Assembly: GCF_002018875.1 (NCBI RefSeq)
Contig: NZ_MVOL01000006.1
Span: 413,709-477,708 of the forward strand
Source of the DNA: Pseudomonas sp. MF4836
GTDB lineage: Bacteria > Pseudomonadota > Gammaproteobacteria > Pseudomonadales > Pseudomonadaceae
Reading direction: 5' to 3'
DNA length: 64,000 bases
The notes under the pieces were generated by a model. It ran no database searches. It was not told where the DNA came from and saw nothing but the letters and a program-made list of their open reading frames with translations. Shown one piece after another: positions 25,770-33,971 of this stretch; within the stretch, counting starts at the first letter, position 1; the number at the start of each line of letters is the position of its first letter. The position numbers and the translations under genes were made by a program.

Positions 25770-26356
25770 CCCTGTCCCTCCACCTGCTGCGCGAGTCTGC
25801 TTTCCAGTTGTCGGCGTACTGCGGGCCATTCATCGTCAATGATGCTGAAACGCACCGAGTTGCGCTTGCGGCCGTCGGGCATGATCCGCTCATGGCGCAC
25901 GATGCCTTCCTGTTGGGCCCCGAGGCGCAGGATGGCCTGGCGCGATTTCTGGTTGATTTCGTCAGTGGTGAATTGCACCCGTACGCAGTCCAGGGATTCG
26001 AAGGCGTAGCGCAGCATCAGGTACTTGGCCTCGGTGTTGACGAAGGTTCGCTGCCAGCGGCTGGCGATCCAGGTACTGCCGATTTCCAGCTTGCGGTGCT
26101 GACGGTCGACCTTCCAGAAACGCGTGCAGCCGATCACCTGACCGGTGGTTTTCAGCACCGTGACGTAGGGCAGTACCGTTCCGGCATCCCGCCCGCTCAA
26201 GGCCTGTGCGATGTAGGAGTGGACCGTATCCCGCGAAGGCACCACGGTGAATGGCAGGTTCCACAGCTCGCCATCTTGCGCGGCGTCGACCAGGGCCTCG
26301 GCGTCGCTGGGCAGCAGCGGGCGCAGGATGATTCGCGGGCCTTCCAGGGTTTGCAT
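25766..26356 (-). CDS. GNAT-family N-acetyltransferase (RimJ/RimL-like)
   Basis: 196 residues. The N-terminus MQTLEGPRIILRPLLPSDAE is typical of RimL-type transferases, and the acetyl-CoA region includes GSTWIASRWQRTFVNTEAKY and LMLRYAFESLDCVRVQFTTD, ending QKSRQAILRLGAQQEG. The acceptor may be a protein N-terminus or a small molecule; the sequence does not decide. ATG 26356 gives the family N-terminus, while the frame is open further. Its end overlaps the end of the convergent cyclase gene by a few bases. Confidence 0.87.
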   Translation of the reverse strand: MQTLEGPRIILRPLLPSDAEALVDAAQDGELWNLPFTVVPSRDTVHSYIAQALSGRDAGTVLPYVTVLKTTGQVIGCTRFWKVDRQHRKLEIGSTWIASRWQRTFVNTEAKYLMLRYAFESLDCVRVQFTTDEINQKSRQAILRLGAQQEGIVRHERIMPDGRKRNSVRFSIIDDEWPAVRRQLESRLAQQVEGQG

Positions 26357-26560
26357 GCGGGGCCTTCTAATTCGGGGGCGGGCAGACGGTATTACAGGCA
26401 AGCGCGGTGGCCTTGGCAAGATCCAATCCAGGGCCAATGCCATAAAACTGATTGGCTAAATCAATTGTCGAGCCGTGCCCGTTATGACTTATACATAGCC
26501 CGCGATTCCCAAGACTGGCCCGCCATACCTTCGTAATACCTTGTGGACAAGGACCGCACT

Positions 26561-27397
26561 ATGAGCCAACCCGCTGTGATGGACTTCGACCTCTACCTGC
26601 ACCAGCTCGGCTTCGATGCCGCACCCGCGCCGACCCTGGACACCTTGCGCCGGCTGCAACTGCGCCACACCAGCACCTTTGCCTTCGAAAGCCTGTCGAC
26701 CCTGCTGCGGCTGCCGGTGCCCATCGATTTGCCGACGGTCGAGAAAAAAATCCTGCATGACGGCCGTGGCGGCTATTGCTACGAGCTCAATCAGATGTAC
26801 CTGGCACTGCTGCAGCATCTCGGGTTCCAGGCCCGGGGCATTACCGGGCGCGTGGTGCTGGGCGGGCCGGAAGATGCCCTGACTTCGCGCACCCATCGCC
26901 TGGCGCTGGTGACCCTCGACGACGTGCAGTATTCGGTGGATGTCGGTTTTGGCGGCATGGTGCCAACTGCTCCGCTGCGCCTGGACACCGATGCGGAGCA
27001 GGCCACGCCCCACGAGCCGTACTGCATCGTCCGGCGCGATAGCGGTTATGCCTTGCGCGCCAAGGTCATGGGCGAGTGGCGACCCATGTATGTGTTCGAT
27101 CTGCAGGTGCAGGGCGACGCCGACTACGAGATGGGCAACTGGTACGTCTCGACCCACAGCCGCTCGCCATTTCTCGGGCAATTGAAAGCCGCGCTGACCG
27201 GTGACGGCTGGCGCCGGACGCTCAACAACGGCAGTTATGCCCTGCACCGCATGGGCCAGCCCAGCGAGCGGCGACAGATCAGCGATGCGGATGAACTGCT
27301 CGACTTGCTGCAGCGCGAGTTTCGGATCCGCTTGCCGCAGCACCCGGCGTTGCGCGAGGTGGTTGCGCAACTGATCAGCGAACCCGCGGCGGTGTGA
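26561..27397 (+). CDS. Arylamine N-acetyltransferase
   Basis: Transfers acetyl from acetyl-CoA to arylamines, arylhydroxylamines or hydrazines. 278 residues, the normal NAT length. The Cys-His-Asp triad is visible: GRGGYCYELNQMYLALL (C near residue 69), SRTHRLALV (H) and SVDVGFGGMVPTAPL (D). ATG 26561 follows AAGGA at eight bases; GTG 26543 in frame is less likely. It is a single-gene unit between the divergent GNAT gene and the convergent unknown gene. In soil pseudomonads such enzymes are thought to handle aromatic amines; the real substrate is not shown. Confidence 0.94.
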   Translation: MSQPAVMDFDLYLHQLGFDAAPAPTLDTLRRLQLRHTSTFAFESLSTLLRLPVPIDLPTVEKKILHDGRGGYCYELNQMYLALLQHLGFQARGITGRVVLGGPEDALTSRTHRLALVTLDDVQYSVDVGFGGMVPTAPLRLDTDAEQATPHEPYCIVRRDSGYALRAKVMGEWRPMYVFDLQVQGDADYEMGNWYVSTHSRSPFLGQLKAALTGDGWRRTLNNGSYALHRMGQPSERRQISDADELLDLLQREFRIRLPQHPALREVVAQLISEPAAV

Positions 27398-27437
27398 CTG
27401 ACACTGCGCTGGCGGACGCCTCCAGTCGCTCTCGGCC

Positions 27438-27863
27438 CTAAGGGTCTTCAGCGTAGGCGTCGACGCGCAGGTAGATAAAGTCGATGTCCTGCAGTGCTTC
27501 ACGACGGTTGACCGGGGTTTCTCCTGAGCCCATGAAGACCGAGTAACCGATTCCGGTATGCGGATCGCGGAAGAAGCCCGGGGGCGCATCCCAGATGCAG
27601 CAGGAGCGGCGCAGCGGCTTCATGGCGAAGCGTTCGGCGGCATAGCGCTCAGCGTTGTACACCTCGCGCCCCGGCAGGCGGTAGGTGGCCCGGAACGGGG
27701 CGCCCTGGAGCTCGGGCTCCTGATGACACTCGAGAAACTCCAGGTAGGCAGGCTTGCCGCCAGCATTCGCCAGAAAGTCATCGCAGCTCAGTTCTGCGTG
27801 GGCGCTACTGATCAGCAGCAGGAGCGCCACCGGCAGCCAGCGGGTCCATGTACGTCGGTTCAA
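27438..27863 (-). CDS. Exported DUF4952-like protein
   Basis: 141 residues from TTG 27863, which has AGGAAA about nine bases upstream. The signal peptide is clear (RWLPVALLLLISSAHAELSC). The mature part begins CDDFLANAGGKPAYLEFLEC and later has LRRSCCIWDAPPGFF, a pattern I associate with DUF4952, a family without known function; four cysteines suggest disulfides. The frame is open upstream to 28013 but there it overlaps the next gene and lacks similarity. It follows the 150-residue gene by 25 bases and is probably co-transcribed. Confidence 0.75.
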   Translation of the reverse strand: MNRRTWTRWLPVALLLLISSAHAELSCDDFLANAGGKPAYLEFLECHQEPELQGAPFRATYRLPGREVYNAERYAAERFAMKPLRRSCCIWDAPPGFFRDPHTGIGYSVFMGSGETPVNRREALQDIDFIYLRVDAYAEDP

Positions 27864-27888
27864 TGTGGGGTTTCCTGGGCCGGGGCCC

Positions 27889-28341
27889 TTACCAGGGGTC
27901 GAATGTCCATTTCCCGCTTTTACGGTCCAGGCGCCGGCAGCGCATGCCCAATCGCGGGCTGACCAGGGGCCAGTGCCGGAGGCGCAGGGTGAAATAAAAG
28001 CGGTAGTGCTCAAGTCCTTCGATGGTCAGGTAAAAGTGCCGATCATCCTGCCACGCCACCTCTTCCAGGTAATACGAGCTGTACCAGCGTGTCAGCGTGC
28101 GGTGGGCCAATACCCGTTGCAAGTCGAGGCTGACCAGCACCACAAGGACAGCTTCTTCGACCCAGTAGTCGAGCTCGGTAATCAGCACATAGCCCAGTGC
28201 GGTCTGGTACTGACGCCGCAGTAGCCGGCCCGGAATACGCAGCGCGGACACTTGCCCGTCGACGATCAGGAGCGCATCGGCGGGGTCGGTCTGCGGCGAG
28301 CCATGGTGGGGCTGCAGGGCGAATCGTTCGATCGTTTGCAT
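27889..28341 (-). CDS. Protein of unknown function upstream of the DUF4952-like gene
   Basis: 150 residues, rich in aromatic residues and arginine, no signal peptide. Features: MQTIERFALQPHHGSPQTDP, ALGYVLITELDYWVEEAVLV, LTRWYSSYYLEEVAWQDDRH and YRFYFTLRLRHWPLVSPRLG, which suggest an alternating beta structure. I do not recognise the family. ATG 28341 is the only reasonable start. It probably forms a two-gene unit with the exported protein downstream and is divergent from the purine permease gene. Confidence 0.7.
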   Translation of the reverse strand: MQTIERFALQPHHGSPQTDPADALLIVDGQVSALRIPGRLLRRQYQTALGYVLITELDYWVEEAVLVVLVSLDLQRVLAHRTLTRWYSSYYLEEVAWQDDRHFYLTIEGLEHYRFYFTLRLRHWPLVSPRLGMRCRRLDRKSGKWTFDPW

Positions 28342-28503
28342 GAGTCGAGGCGAAGAGGGCGAGGCGGCATTCTAGCAGGGCTCAGCAGCCAGTGATTTAT
28401 ATCCTGGGCCCGGATCGTTGCTCGTCCGGAGCCACTTGGACGGGAGTTGCGAAGCATCAGTGGGGTGTTATGGCACAAAATCCGTCCTGTATTGTCCGAC
28501 AAA

Positions 28504-28525
28504 CTGTATACAATTGTATGGACAG
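28504..28525. promoter_or_regulatory. Candidate operator upstream of the purine permease
   Basis: CTGTATACAA followed by TTGTATGGACAG forms an imperfect inverted repeat centred near 28514, of the type bound by GntR-family regulators. It lies about 56 bases before the permease start. No regulator gene is adjacent; the assignment is inference. Confidence 0.4.
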
Positions 28526-28580
28526 TTGTCTTGGATGTTGAATACAGTGTGCCCATAACAAAAACAGGGAACCCCAAACC

Positions 28581-30125
28581 ATGACTACCCCCCTCGATTC
28601 ACAGCAGCGCCCGGAAGATGAAAACCTGGGTCTGGGCGCCAACATGGCCTACGGCCTGCAACACGTGCTGACCATGTACGGTGGCATCGTTGCGGTACCG
28701 CTGATTGTCGGCCAGGCGGCCGGGCTGTCTGCGGCGGAAATCGGTCTGCTGATCGCTGCGTCGTTGTTCGCAGGGGGGCTGGCAACCTTGCTGCAAACCC
28801 TGGGCATTCCATTCTTTGGCTGCCGTTTGCCGCTGGTTCAGGGGGTGTCCTTCGCCGGCGTCTCGACCATGGTGGCGATTGTCAGCAGTGGCGGCGAAGG
28901 TGGTTTTCAGTCGGTGTTGGGGGCGGTGATCGCCGCTTCGTTGATCGGGCTGCTGATTACTCCGGTGTTCTCGCGTATCACCAAGTTTTTCCCACCGTTG
29001 GTGACCGGCATTGTCATCACCACCATCGGCCTGACGCTGATGCCGGTGGCCGCGCGCTGGGCCATGGGCGGCAACAGCCGGGCGGCGGATTTCGGCAGCA
29101 TGTCCAATATCGGCCTGGCGGCAATCACCCTGGTGCTGGTGCTGCTGTTGAGCAAAATCGGCAGTGCGACCATTTCTCGCCTGTCGATCCTGCTGGCGAT
29201 GGTGTTTGGCACGTTGATCGCGGTCATGGTCGGCATGGCGGACTTTTCCGGCGTGACCCAGGGGCCGATGTTCGGCTTGCCGACCCCCTTCCACTTCGGC
29301 ATGCCCACCTTCCATCTGGCGGCGATTCTGTCGATGTGCATCGTGGTGATGGTGACACTGGTGGAGACCTCGGCCGATATTCTCGCGGTCGGTGAAATCA
29401 TCAACACCAAGGTCGATTCCAAGCGCCTGGGCAACGGCTTGCGGGCCGACATGCTGTCGAGCGTGCTGGCACCGATCTTCGGTTCCTTTACCCAGAGCGC
29501 CTTTGCGCAGAACGTCGGGCTGGTGGCGGTCACCGGGGTCAAGAGCCGCTTCGTGGTGGCCACCGGCGGGGTGTTCCTGGTGATCCTCGGCCTGCTGCCA
29601 TTCATGGGGCGGGTGATCGCTGCCGTACCGACCTCGGTACTCGGCGGCGCCGGTATCGTATTATTCGGCACCGTGGCGGCCAGCGGCATTCGCACCTTGT
29701 CCAAGGTCGACTATCGCAACAACGTGAACCTGATCATCGTTGCCACCTCCATTGGCTTCGGCATGATTCCGATCGCGGCACCCAACTTCTACGATCATTT
29801 CCCCAGCTGGTTCGCGACTATCTTCCATTCCGGCATCAGTTCGTCGGCGATCATGGCGATTATCCTCAACCTGACCTTCAACCATTTCACCACCGGCAAC
29901 TCGGATCAGCAGTCAGTATTTGCCGCGGGCACCGAACGCACCCTGCGCTTCCAGGATCTGGCGGCGCTGCGCGAGGGCGATTACTTCAGCGATGGCAAGT
30001 TGCACGATGCCGAAGGCAATGAAGTGCCGGTGGTGGTCGAGCCGGTTGGCAAGGCGGGCGCACATGGGGGGGAAGGGCCGGCGGTCGGCCATGCCAGAAG
30101 CGCAGCCGAGACCAGCAAGGTCTAG
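28581..30125 (+). CDS. NCS2 nucleobase:cation symporter, xanthine/urate type
   Basis: Inner-membrane proton-coupled importer of 514 residues, about fourteen hydrophobic segments. The family motif QNVGLVAVTGVKSR matches the [QEP]-N-x-G-x(4)-T-[RKG] signature of purine-type NCS2 carriers. The helix with ETSADILAVGEI carries the glutamate known to bind substrate in XanQ. These point to xanthine or urate rather than uracil. The C-terminal tail (LRFQDLAALREGDYFSD onward) is hydrophilic, about 70 residues. Single-gene unit with its own terminator and a possible operator upstream. No purine catabolic genes are in the window. Confidence 0.9.
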   Translation: MTTPLDSQQRPEDENLGLGANMAYGLQHVLTMYGGIVAVPLIVGQAAGLSAAEIGLLIAASLFAGGLATLLQTLGIPFFGCRLPLVQGVSFAGVSTMVAIVSSGGEGGFQSVLGAVIAASLIGLLITPVFSRITKFFPPLVTGIVITTIGLTLMPVAARWAMGGNSRAADFGSMSNIGLAAITLVLVLLLSKIGSATISRLSILLAMVFGTLIAVMVGMADFSGVTQGPMFGLPTPFHFGMPTFHLAAILSMCIVVMVTLVETSADILAVGEIINTKVDSKRLGNGLRADMLSSVLAPIFGSFTQSAFAQNVGLVAVTGVKSRFVVATGGVFLVILGLLPFMGRVIAAVPTSVLGGAGIVLFGTVAASGIRTLSKVDYRNNVNLIIVATSIGFGMIPIAAPNFYDHFPSWFATIFHSGISSSAIMAIILNLTFNHFTTGNSDQQSVFAAGTERTLRFQDLAALREGDYFSDGKLHDAEGNEVPVVVEPVGKAGAHGGEGPAVGHARSAAETSKV

Positions 30126-30154
30126 GTGCGTCCGACAGCAGTGAAGCCTGAGCA

Positions 30155-30185
30155 AACCGGCGCCCCCAAGGGCGTCGGTTTTTTT
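30155..30185 (+). terminator. Terminator of the purine permease gene
   Basis: AACCGGCGCCC and GGGCGTCGGTT pair around four bases (one G-T pair), followed by seven T. It also lies right at the end of the convergent exported-protein gene. Confidence 0.9.
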
Positions 30186-30187
30186 GT

Positions 30188-30604
30188 TCATGGGGTTGCA
30201 GGCGCTTGCTGCTCGGGCGCGGGTTCGGCGTCGTCGGCATCGTTGCCACCGTAGTGGTCGCCCAGTTTCAGGCGTTTTTCTTCGACCCAGCCGCTGTAGT
30301 CCTGACCGTCCTTGGCGATGTACATCACCTGCGCCCAGCCGCTTTGGCTGGAGGCATATACCGTCAGGCTGTCACCCGGGATGACAAACAGCTTCTTGTT
30401 GATGCAGGCCGGGCTGGGAGCACTGTGGAAATACAGTCGGCCCTGGTCGATGACGGTGGCCTCCAGGGGCGGACGATAGCTGCCAGCCTCCAGGGACGCG
30501 TTGTCGCCCAGGGTGTCGCAATCAATGGTTTCGGCCTGGGCGACAGCCAGGGGCAGCAGGCTGAGCAGCAGGCAGGACGGCAGCAGGCGCAGGGATCGGT
30601 CCAT
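30188..30604 (-). CDS. Exported SH3-like protein of unknown function
   Basis: 138 residues. A signal peptide is present (LLPSCLLLSLLPLAVAQAET). The mature domain, with KLFVIPGDSLTVYASSQSGW and QVMYIAKDGQDYSGWVEEKR, resembles a bacterial SH3 fold that binds peptides or cell-wall material. Two cysteines (IDCDTLG, PACINKK) may form a disulfide. The tail is acidic and proline-rich (ADDAEPAPEQQAPATP). It lies 95 bases downstream of the MFS gene on the same strand and may be co-transcribed. No specific function can be given. Confidence 0.75.
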   Translation of the reverse strand: MDRSLRLLPSCLLLSLLPLAVAQAETIDCDTLGDNASLEAGSYRPPLEATVIDQGRLYFHSAPSPACINKKLFVIPGDSLTVYASSQSGWAQVMYIAKDGQDYSGWVEEKRLKLGDHYGGNDADDAEPAPEQQAPATP

Positions 30605-30699
30605 CGGTGTGGGTCCAGGGCGAGGGGGCGGGTGGCGCGATAGTAGTGACAAAAGCCGAGGCTGCCCACCCCGGCTACATGCCCTTTGGCTGGCGCGTA

Positions 30700-31857
30700 T
30701 TACTCCGTGATCTGTTGCGCCTGGTGTTGCCTGAGCAGCGAGCAGGCAAACAGCACCACCACCGCTGCGGTGGCCGCGAGGGTCAATGGCAAACCATGGG
30801 AGCCGCCGCTCATGGCGGCGCCGCTGAGCAGCGGCCCGAGCAGGCTGCCGATGCCCCATAGCAGGCCGGCACTGGCATTGGCCGTGACCAGGTCCGGGCC
30901 GCTGAATTTTTGCCCGATCAGGATGATTGCCAGGGTATACACCCCGCCGGCCGCGGCCCCGAGTACCACCAGGCTGGGCCAGAGCAGTGCCGGATAGCCG
31001 ATCAGCAGCGGCAGGCCCAAGCCGATCAGCAGTGACACCAACCCGCAGCCGAGGTAGATGGCGGCGCGGCCGGTCTTGTCCGATAGCCAGCCCAGGGGAA
31101 ACTGAAACACTGCGTCGCCGAGCAGAATGATGCTGACCATCAAGGCTGCGAGCTTGATGCTGTAGCCGTGGCCTGCGGCATAGACCGGGAACAGCGAGAG
31201 AATCACCGTATCGAAGAACGCGAAGAACAGGATGCCCACGCACAGGGCCGGCGCCACACGGATGAAGCCGAGCACCGAAAAGGTCTTGCTCTGGGTGTGA
31301 TCGGCCAGGATGTGCTGATGGGGCAGGGTCAGCCAGATCACCGCGATGGCCAGTACGTAGCCGGCGAGAACGATGGCCAGCACCTGGGGGCCGTCGGTAC
31401 CCAGCAGGGCGACCAGGCCCGGACCGATCAATTGGAACACTGTGAAGCAGGTGGTGTAGACCGCGATGATGCGCCCGCGGGTGGCCTCTTCGGCCATTTC
31501 ATTGACCCAGGTTTCCCCGAGGATGATGATCAGGCCGGCGCCGAGGCCCATGACAATGCGCGCCATGCCCAGGCCATAGAGGCCGACGCCGGGAATCTCC
31601 AGCAGGGCGATGCTCAAGGCACACAGGCTGAAGCACAGCAGGTAGATCTGCCGCCGACTGAGTTTCAGGCACAGCCAGTCCACCAGGAAGGCCGAGAGCA
31701 TCATCCCGGCGGCGGGCAGTGCCGACATGATGCCGATCTGTGCATTGGAGGCGCCGGCCTGGTACAGGCGTAGCGCAATCACCGGTACTGTCGAGCCGAT
31801 GCTGAGGCCGACGATCGAGATGCCGAGAATAAGTGCTGCTAATAGTTTGCTGTTCAT
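30700..31857 (-). CDS. MFS transporter, YcaD-like
   Basis: 385 residues with twelve predicted membrane segments. The N-terminus LLAALILGISIVGLSIGSTV and the loop DWLCLKLSRRQIYLLCFSLC are of the MFS type; GLGAGLIIILGETWVNEMAE and the second-half loop GWLSDKTGRAAIYLGCGLV resemble E. coli YcaD and related carriers of unknown substrate. ATG 31857 is chosen because the frame upstream to 31932 shows no similarity. It heads a possible two-gene unit with the SH3-like protein. No regulator is adjacent. Confidence 0.87.
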   Translation of the reverse strand: MNSKLLAALILGISIVGLSIGSTVPVIALRLYQAGASNAQIGIMSALPAAGMMLSAFLVDWLCLKLSRRQIYLLCFSLCALSIALLEIPGVGLYGLGMARIVMGLGAGLIIILGETWVNEMAEEATRGRIIAVYTTCFTVFQLIGPGLVALLGTDGPQVLAIVLAGYVLAIAVIWLTLPHQHILADHTQSKTFSVLGFIRVAPALCVGILFFAFFDTVILSLFPVYAAGHGYSIKLAALMVSIILLGDAVFQFPLGWLSDKTGRAAIYLGCGLVSLLIGLGLPLLIGYPALLWPSLVVLGAAAGGVYTLAIILIGQKFSGPDLVTANASAGLLWGIGSLLGPLLSGAAMSGGSHGLPLTLAATAAVVVLFACSLLRQHQAQQITE

Positions 31858-32393
31858 AAAAAGTGCCTGTGCCTGGGTTATCAGGCATCGAGGTTGTTCC
31901 ATGGTCTGGCCGCAAGGGCCGGGCCTGTACATGACTGCCGGGCAAGGCGCTTTTCTGGACGCAGCACGAGGTTCCGAAGCGCGGGGGCGCTAGCGGTTTC
32001 GGGTTCTGCGGTGAAAGGCGTCAACAGCTTTGATCCGTGGCATCAGGGCTGCCGGGGTATCAAAGTCGCGCGGGGTTCAGTCGCAACCGTGGGTGGCGTG
32101 GTGCGGCGAGAAGGTGAAGGCGAACAGCACGCTGCGGCGCCGGCGATTGATCGCGCAGTCGTGTCGGGTGACGGCGAGGATGTCCGTTGGGCTCATTGAG
32201 GTAAAAGCGCAAGCGGATAGGGCAGGGACATACATCGGATTGGTCGGGTCGGATTAAAAGAGTCGCACAGCCTACGCCAGGCCCGGAGGGCAAAGCAATT
32301 GCGGGTATCGAGAGCACGCTGGTCTACGTGTAATTGCCATCAGAATGCCTTTTCGGTTAAATTGAGATTGGTTCTCAACTGCGTATCATTACC
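31858..32393. other. Gene-poor region between the MFS gene and the FecI-like gene
   Basis: 536 bases. Short open frames exist on both strands but none has similarity, a ribosome site or a signal. The right end holds the Fur box and promoter of the sigma factor gene. The left part must hold the promoter of the MFS gene. I see no repeat or RNA gene. Confidence 0.6.
32334..32379 (+). promoter_or_regulatory. Fur box and promoter of the FecI-like gene
   Basis: ATTGAGATTGGTTCTCAAC (32361-32379) is a strong match to the Fur box built from TGAGAA-type half-sites. Upstream, TTGCCA (32334-32339), 17 bases and TTAAAT (32357-32362) form a promoter whose start would fall inside the box, so iron-loaded Fur would block it. 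Confidence 0.7.
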
Positions 32394-32930
32394 ATGTCCT
32401 CCGGTGCCTCTCCACCCGAAGCTCCTCAGTCCATCACCAGCCTGTACTGTGACCACCATGGTTGGTTGGTGCGCTGGTTGCGGATGCGCCTGGGATGTTC
32501 TCATCAGGCGGCAGACATGGCCCAGGACACCTTTGTGCGGTTGCTGCTCAGTGAACGCAAAGGCCCGGCCACTCCTCTGCTGCAAAAGCCTCGCTACTAC
32601 CTGGCGACTATCGCACGGCGAGTGATGGTCGACAGTTTCCGCCGTAGAGCGCTGGAGCAGGCTTATCTGCAAGCGCTGGCCCAGCAGCCGGAGGCCTATG
32701 CGTTGTCACCTGAAGACAAGCTGCTGATGGTCGAAGCGCTGCATGCGGTAGATGCCATGCTCGACGGCTTGGGGCGCAAGGTGAAACAGGCGTTTCTCCT
32801 CTCGCAATTGCAGGGCATGGGCTACAAGGAAATCGCCGCCAAACTGGGGGTATCGGTCAGTTCAATTACCCAGTATGTGGCCAAGGCTTCCGAGCATTGC
32901 CTGTTGTTCGCCCTGGAATCCGAGCTGTGA
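32394..32930 (+). CDS. FecI-like ECF sigma factor for iron uptake
   Basis: 178 residues. Region 2 begins SITSLYCDHHGWLVRWLRMR, with HQAADMAQDTFVRLLLSE as the core-binding helix; region 4 is LLSQLQGMGYKEIAAKLGVS with the recognition helix VSSITQYVAKASEHC. This is the iron-starvation subgroup. It is expected to transcribe the TonB receptor gene downstream when ferric siderophore is sensed. Its stop overlaps the GTG start of the FecR-like gene. A Fur box lies in front, so the switch needs low iron plus ligand. Confidence 0.93.
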   Translation: MSSGASPPEAPQSITSLYCDHHGWLVRWLRMRLGCSHQAADMAQDTFVRLLLSERKGPATPLLQKPRYYLATIARRVMVDSFRRRALEQAYLQALAQQPEAYALSPEDKLLMVEALHAVDAMLDGLGRKVKQAFLLSQLQGMGYKEIAAKLGVSVSSITQYVAKASEHCLLFALESEL

Positions 32931-33874
32931 CTGCCGACGAAAAACGTCAGGCATTGCGCGCTGCAGCACAATGGTTAGCCCGCCGGTCGGGGGCGCCAGA
33001 CGATACGGCGCTGCAAGACGCCTGGCGCCGCTGGTGCATGGAAACCCCGACCAACCACTGGGCCTGGCAGCGAGTTGAGCGACTGCAACTGCAATTGGGC
33101 AAACTGCCGAGTGCCATGGCGTACGAGGTGCTTGATCACGCGCCTGTCGCGCTGGCGCAGCTGAACCGTCGTTCACTGCTCAAAGGAATCATCGTGATCG
33201 GTGGTGTCAGCGGTCTGGGGTGGTCGGGCTACCGGCAGGCACCCCTGTGGATGGCTGATCAGCGCACCGCGATCGGCGAGCGGCGCAGCCTGCAATTGGC
33301 CGATGGCACCCGGCTGACCCTCAACACCTCGACCGCTGTGGATATCCAGTTCGACGCCCAAGTGCGCTTGATCAAGCTGCGGGCCGGGGAAATCCAGGTC
33401 CAGACCGGCAAAGACCCCCGGCCCTTTATCGTGCGTAGCGCCCAGGGCGATATGCAGGCGTTGGGCACCCGGTTTGACGTGCGGCAGCATGCCGGCACTA
33501 CCACGTTGAGCGTGTCGGAACATGCGGTGCAGGTCCGCCTGGGTAACGGTCGGACTCAAAGGGTCGACGCCGGGCAGACGATGAGTTTCAGCCGCGACGA
33601 TTTCGGCCCACTGCAAGCGGCGGCGCTGGGCAGTGACAGTTGGGTGGAGGGCTTGTTGCGGGTTGACGACTGGCCCTTGCAGCGTCTGCTTGGCGAGTTG
33701 AGCCGCTATCGTCCGGGCTACCTGGGTTGCTCGGACGACGCAGGCAGCCTGGTCCTGTCGGGTGTGTTCCCGCTGGACAACACCGAGCTGGCCCTGGCCG
33801 CCATCGCTCGTGCACTTCCGGTGCAGGTGCTCCAGCGCACCCGCTACTGGACCCGTGTGCTGAAGAAAACCTGA
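32927..33874 (+). CDS. FecR-like anti-sigma/sensor protein
   Basis: 315 residues, carrying the signal from the outer-membrane receptor to the sigma factor. The N-terminal cytosolic part (EKRQALRAAAQWLARRSGAP, then RRWCMETPTNHWAWQRVERL) is the anti-sigma DUF4880 domain. A single membrane segment near 85-105 is preceded by LNRRSLLKG, a twin-arginine motif, in line with reports that FecR proteins use the Tat route. The periplasmic FecR domain has GERRSLQLADGTRLTLNTST and GTRFDVRQHAGTTTLSVSEH. GTG 32927 overlaps the sigma stop, giving translational coupling. Confidence 0.92.
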   Translation: MTADEKRQALRAAAQWLARRSGAPDDTALQDAWRRWCMETPTNHWAWQRVERLQLQLGKLPSAMAYEVLDHAPVALAQLNRRSLLKGIIVIGGVSGLGWSGYRQAPLWMADQRTAIGERRSLQLADGTRLTLNTSTAVDIQFDAQVRLIKLRAGEIQVQTGKDPRPFIVRSAQGDMQALGTRFDVRQHAGTTTLSVSEHAVQVRLGNGRTQRVDAGQTMSFSRDDFGPLQAAALGSDSWVEGLLRVDDWPLQRLLGELSRYRPGYLGCSDDAGSLVLSGVFPLDNTELALAAIARALPVQVLQRTRYWTRVLKKT

Positions 33875-33888
33875 TCGGCAAAAAAATC

Positions 33889-33916
33889 ACTCGGGTCTCT
33901 GTAGAAAGGCCCGAGT
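33889..33916 (+). other. Hairpin between the FecR-like gene and the receptor gene
   Basis: ACTCGGG and CCCGAGT pair around a 14-base loop. No T-run follows. It could act as a partial stop or an mRNA-stability element separating regulatory and receptor expression. Confidence 0.4.
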
Positions 33917-33971
33917 CTGTTCGACCTACTCCTGAACTTATAAAACTCTGCCAAACATTTCAGGAGCTTTC

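Noticed and set aside
28378..28580. Purine riboswitch in front of the xanthine-type permease
   Set aside because: The leader lacks the conserved three-way junction core; the visible inverted repeat fits a protein operator better.
31894..32257. Short plus-strand frames before the FecI-like gene
   Set aside because: No ribosome site, no similarity, and composition unlike coding DNA; they overlap the promoter region.
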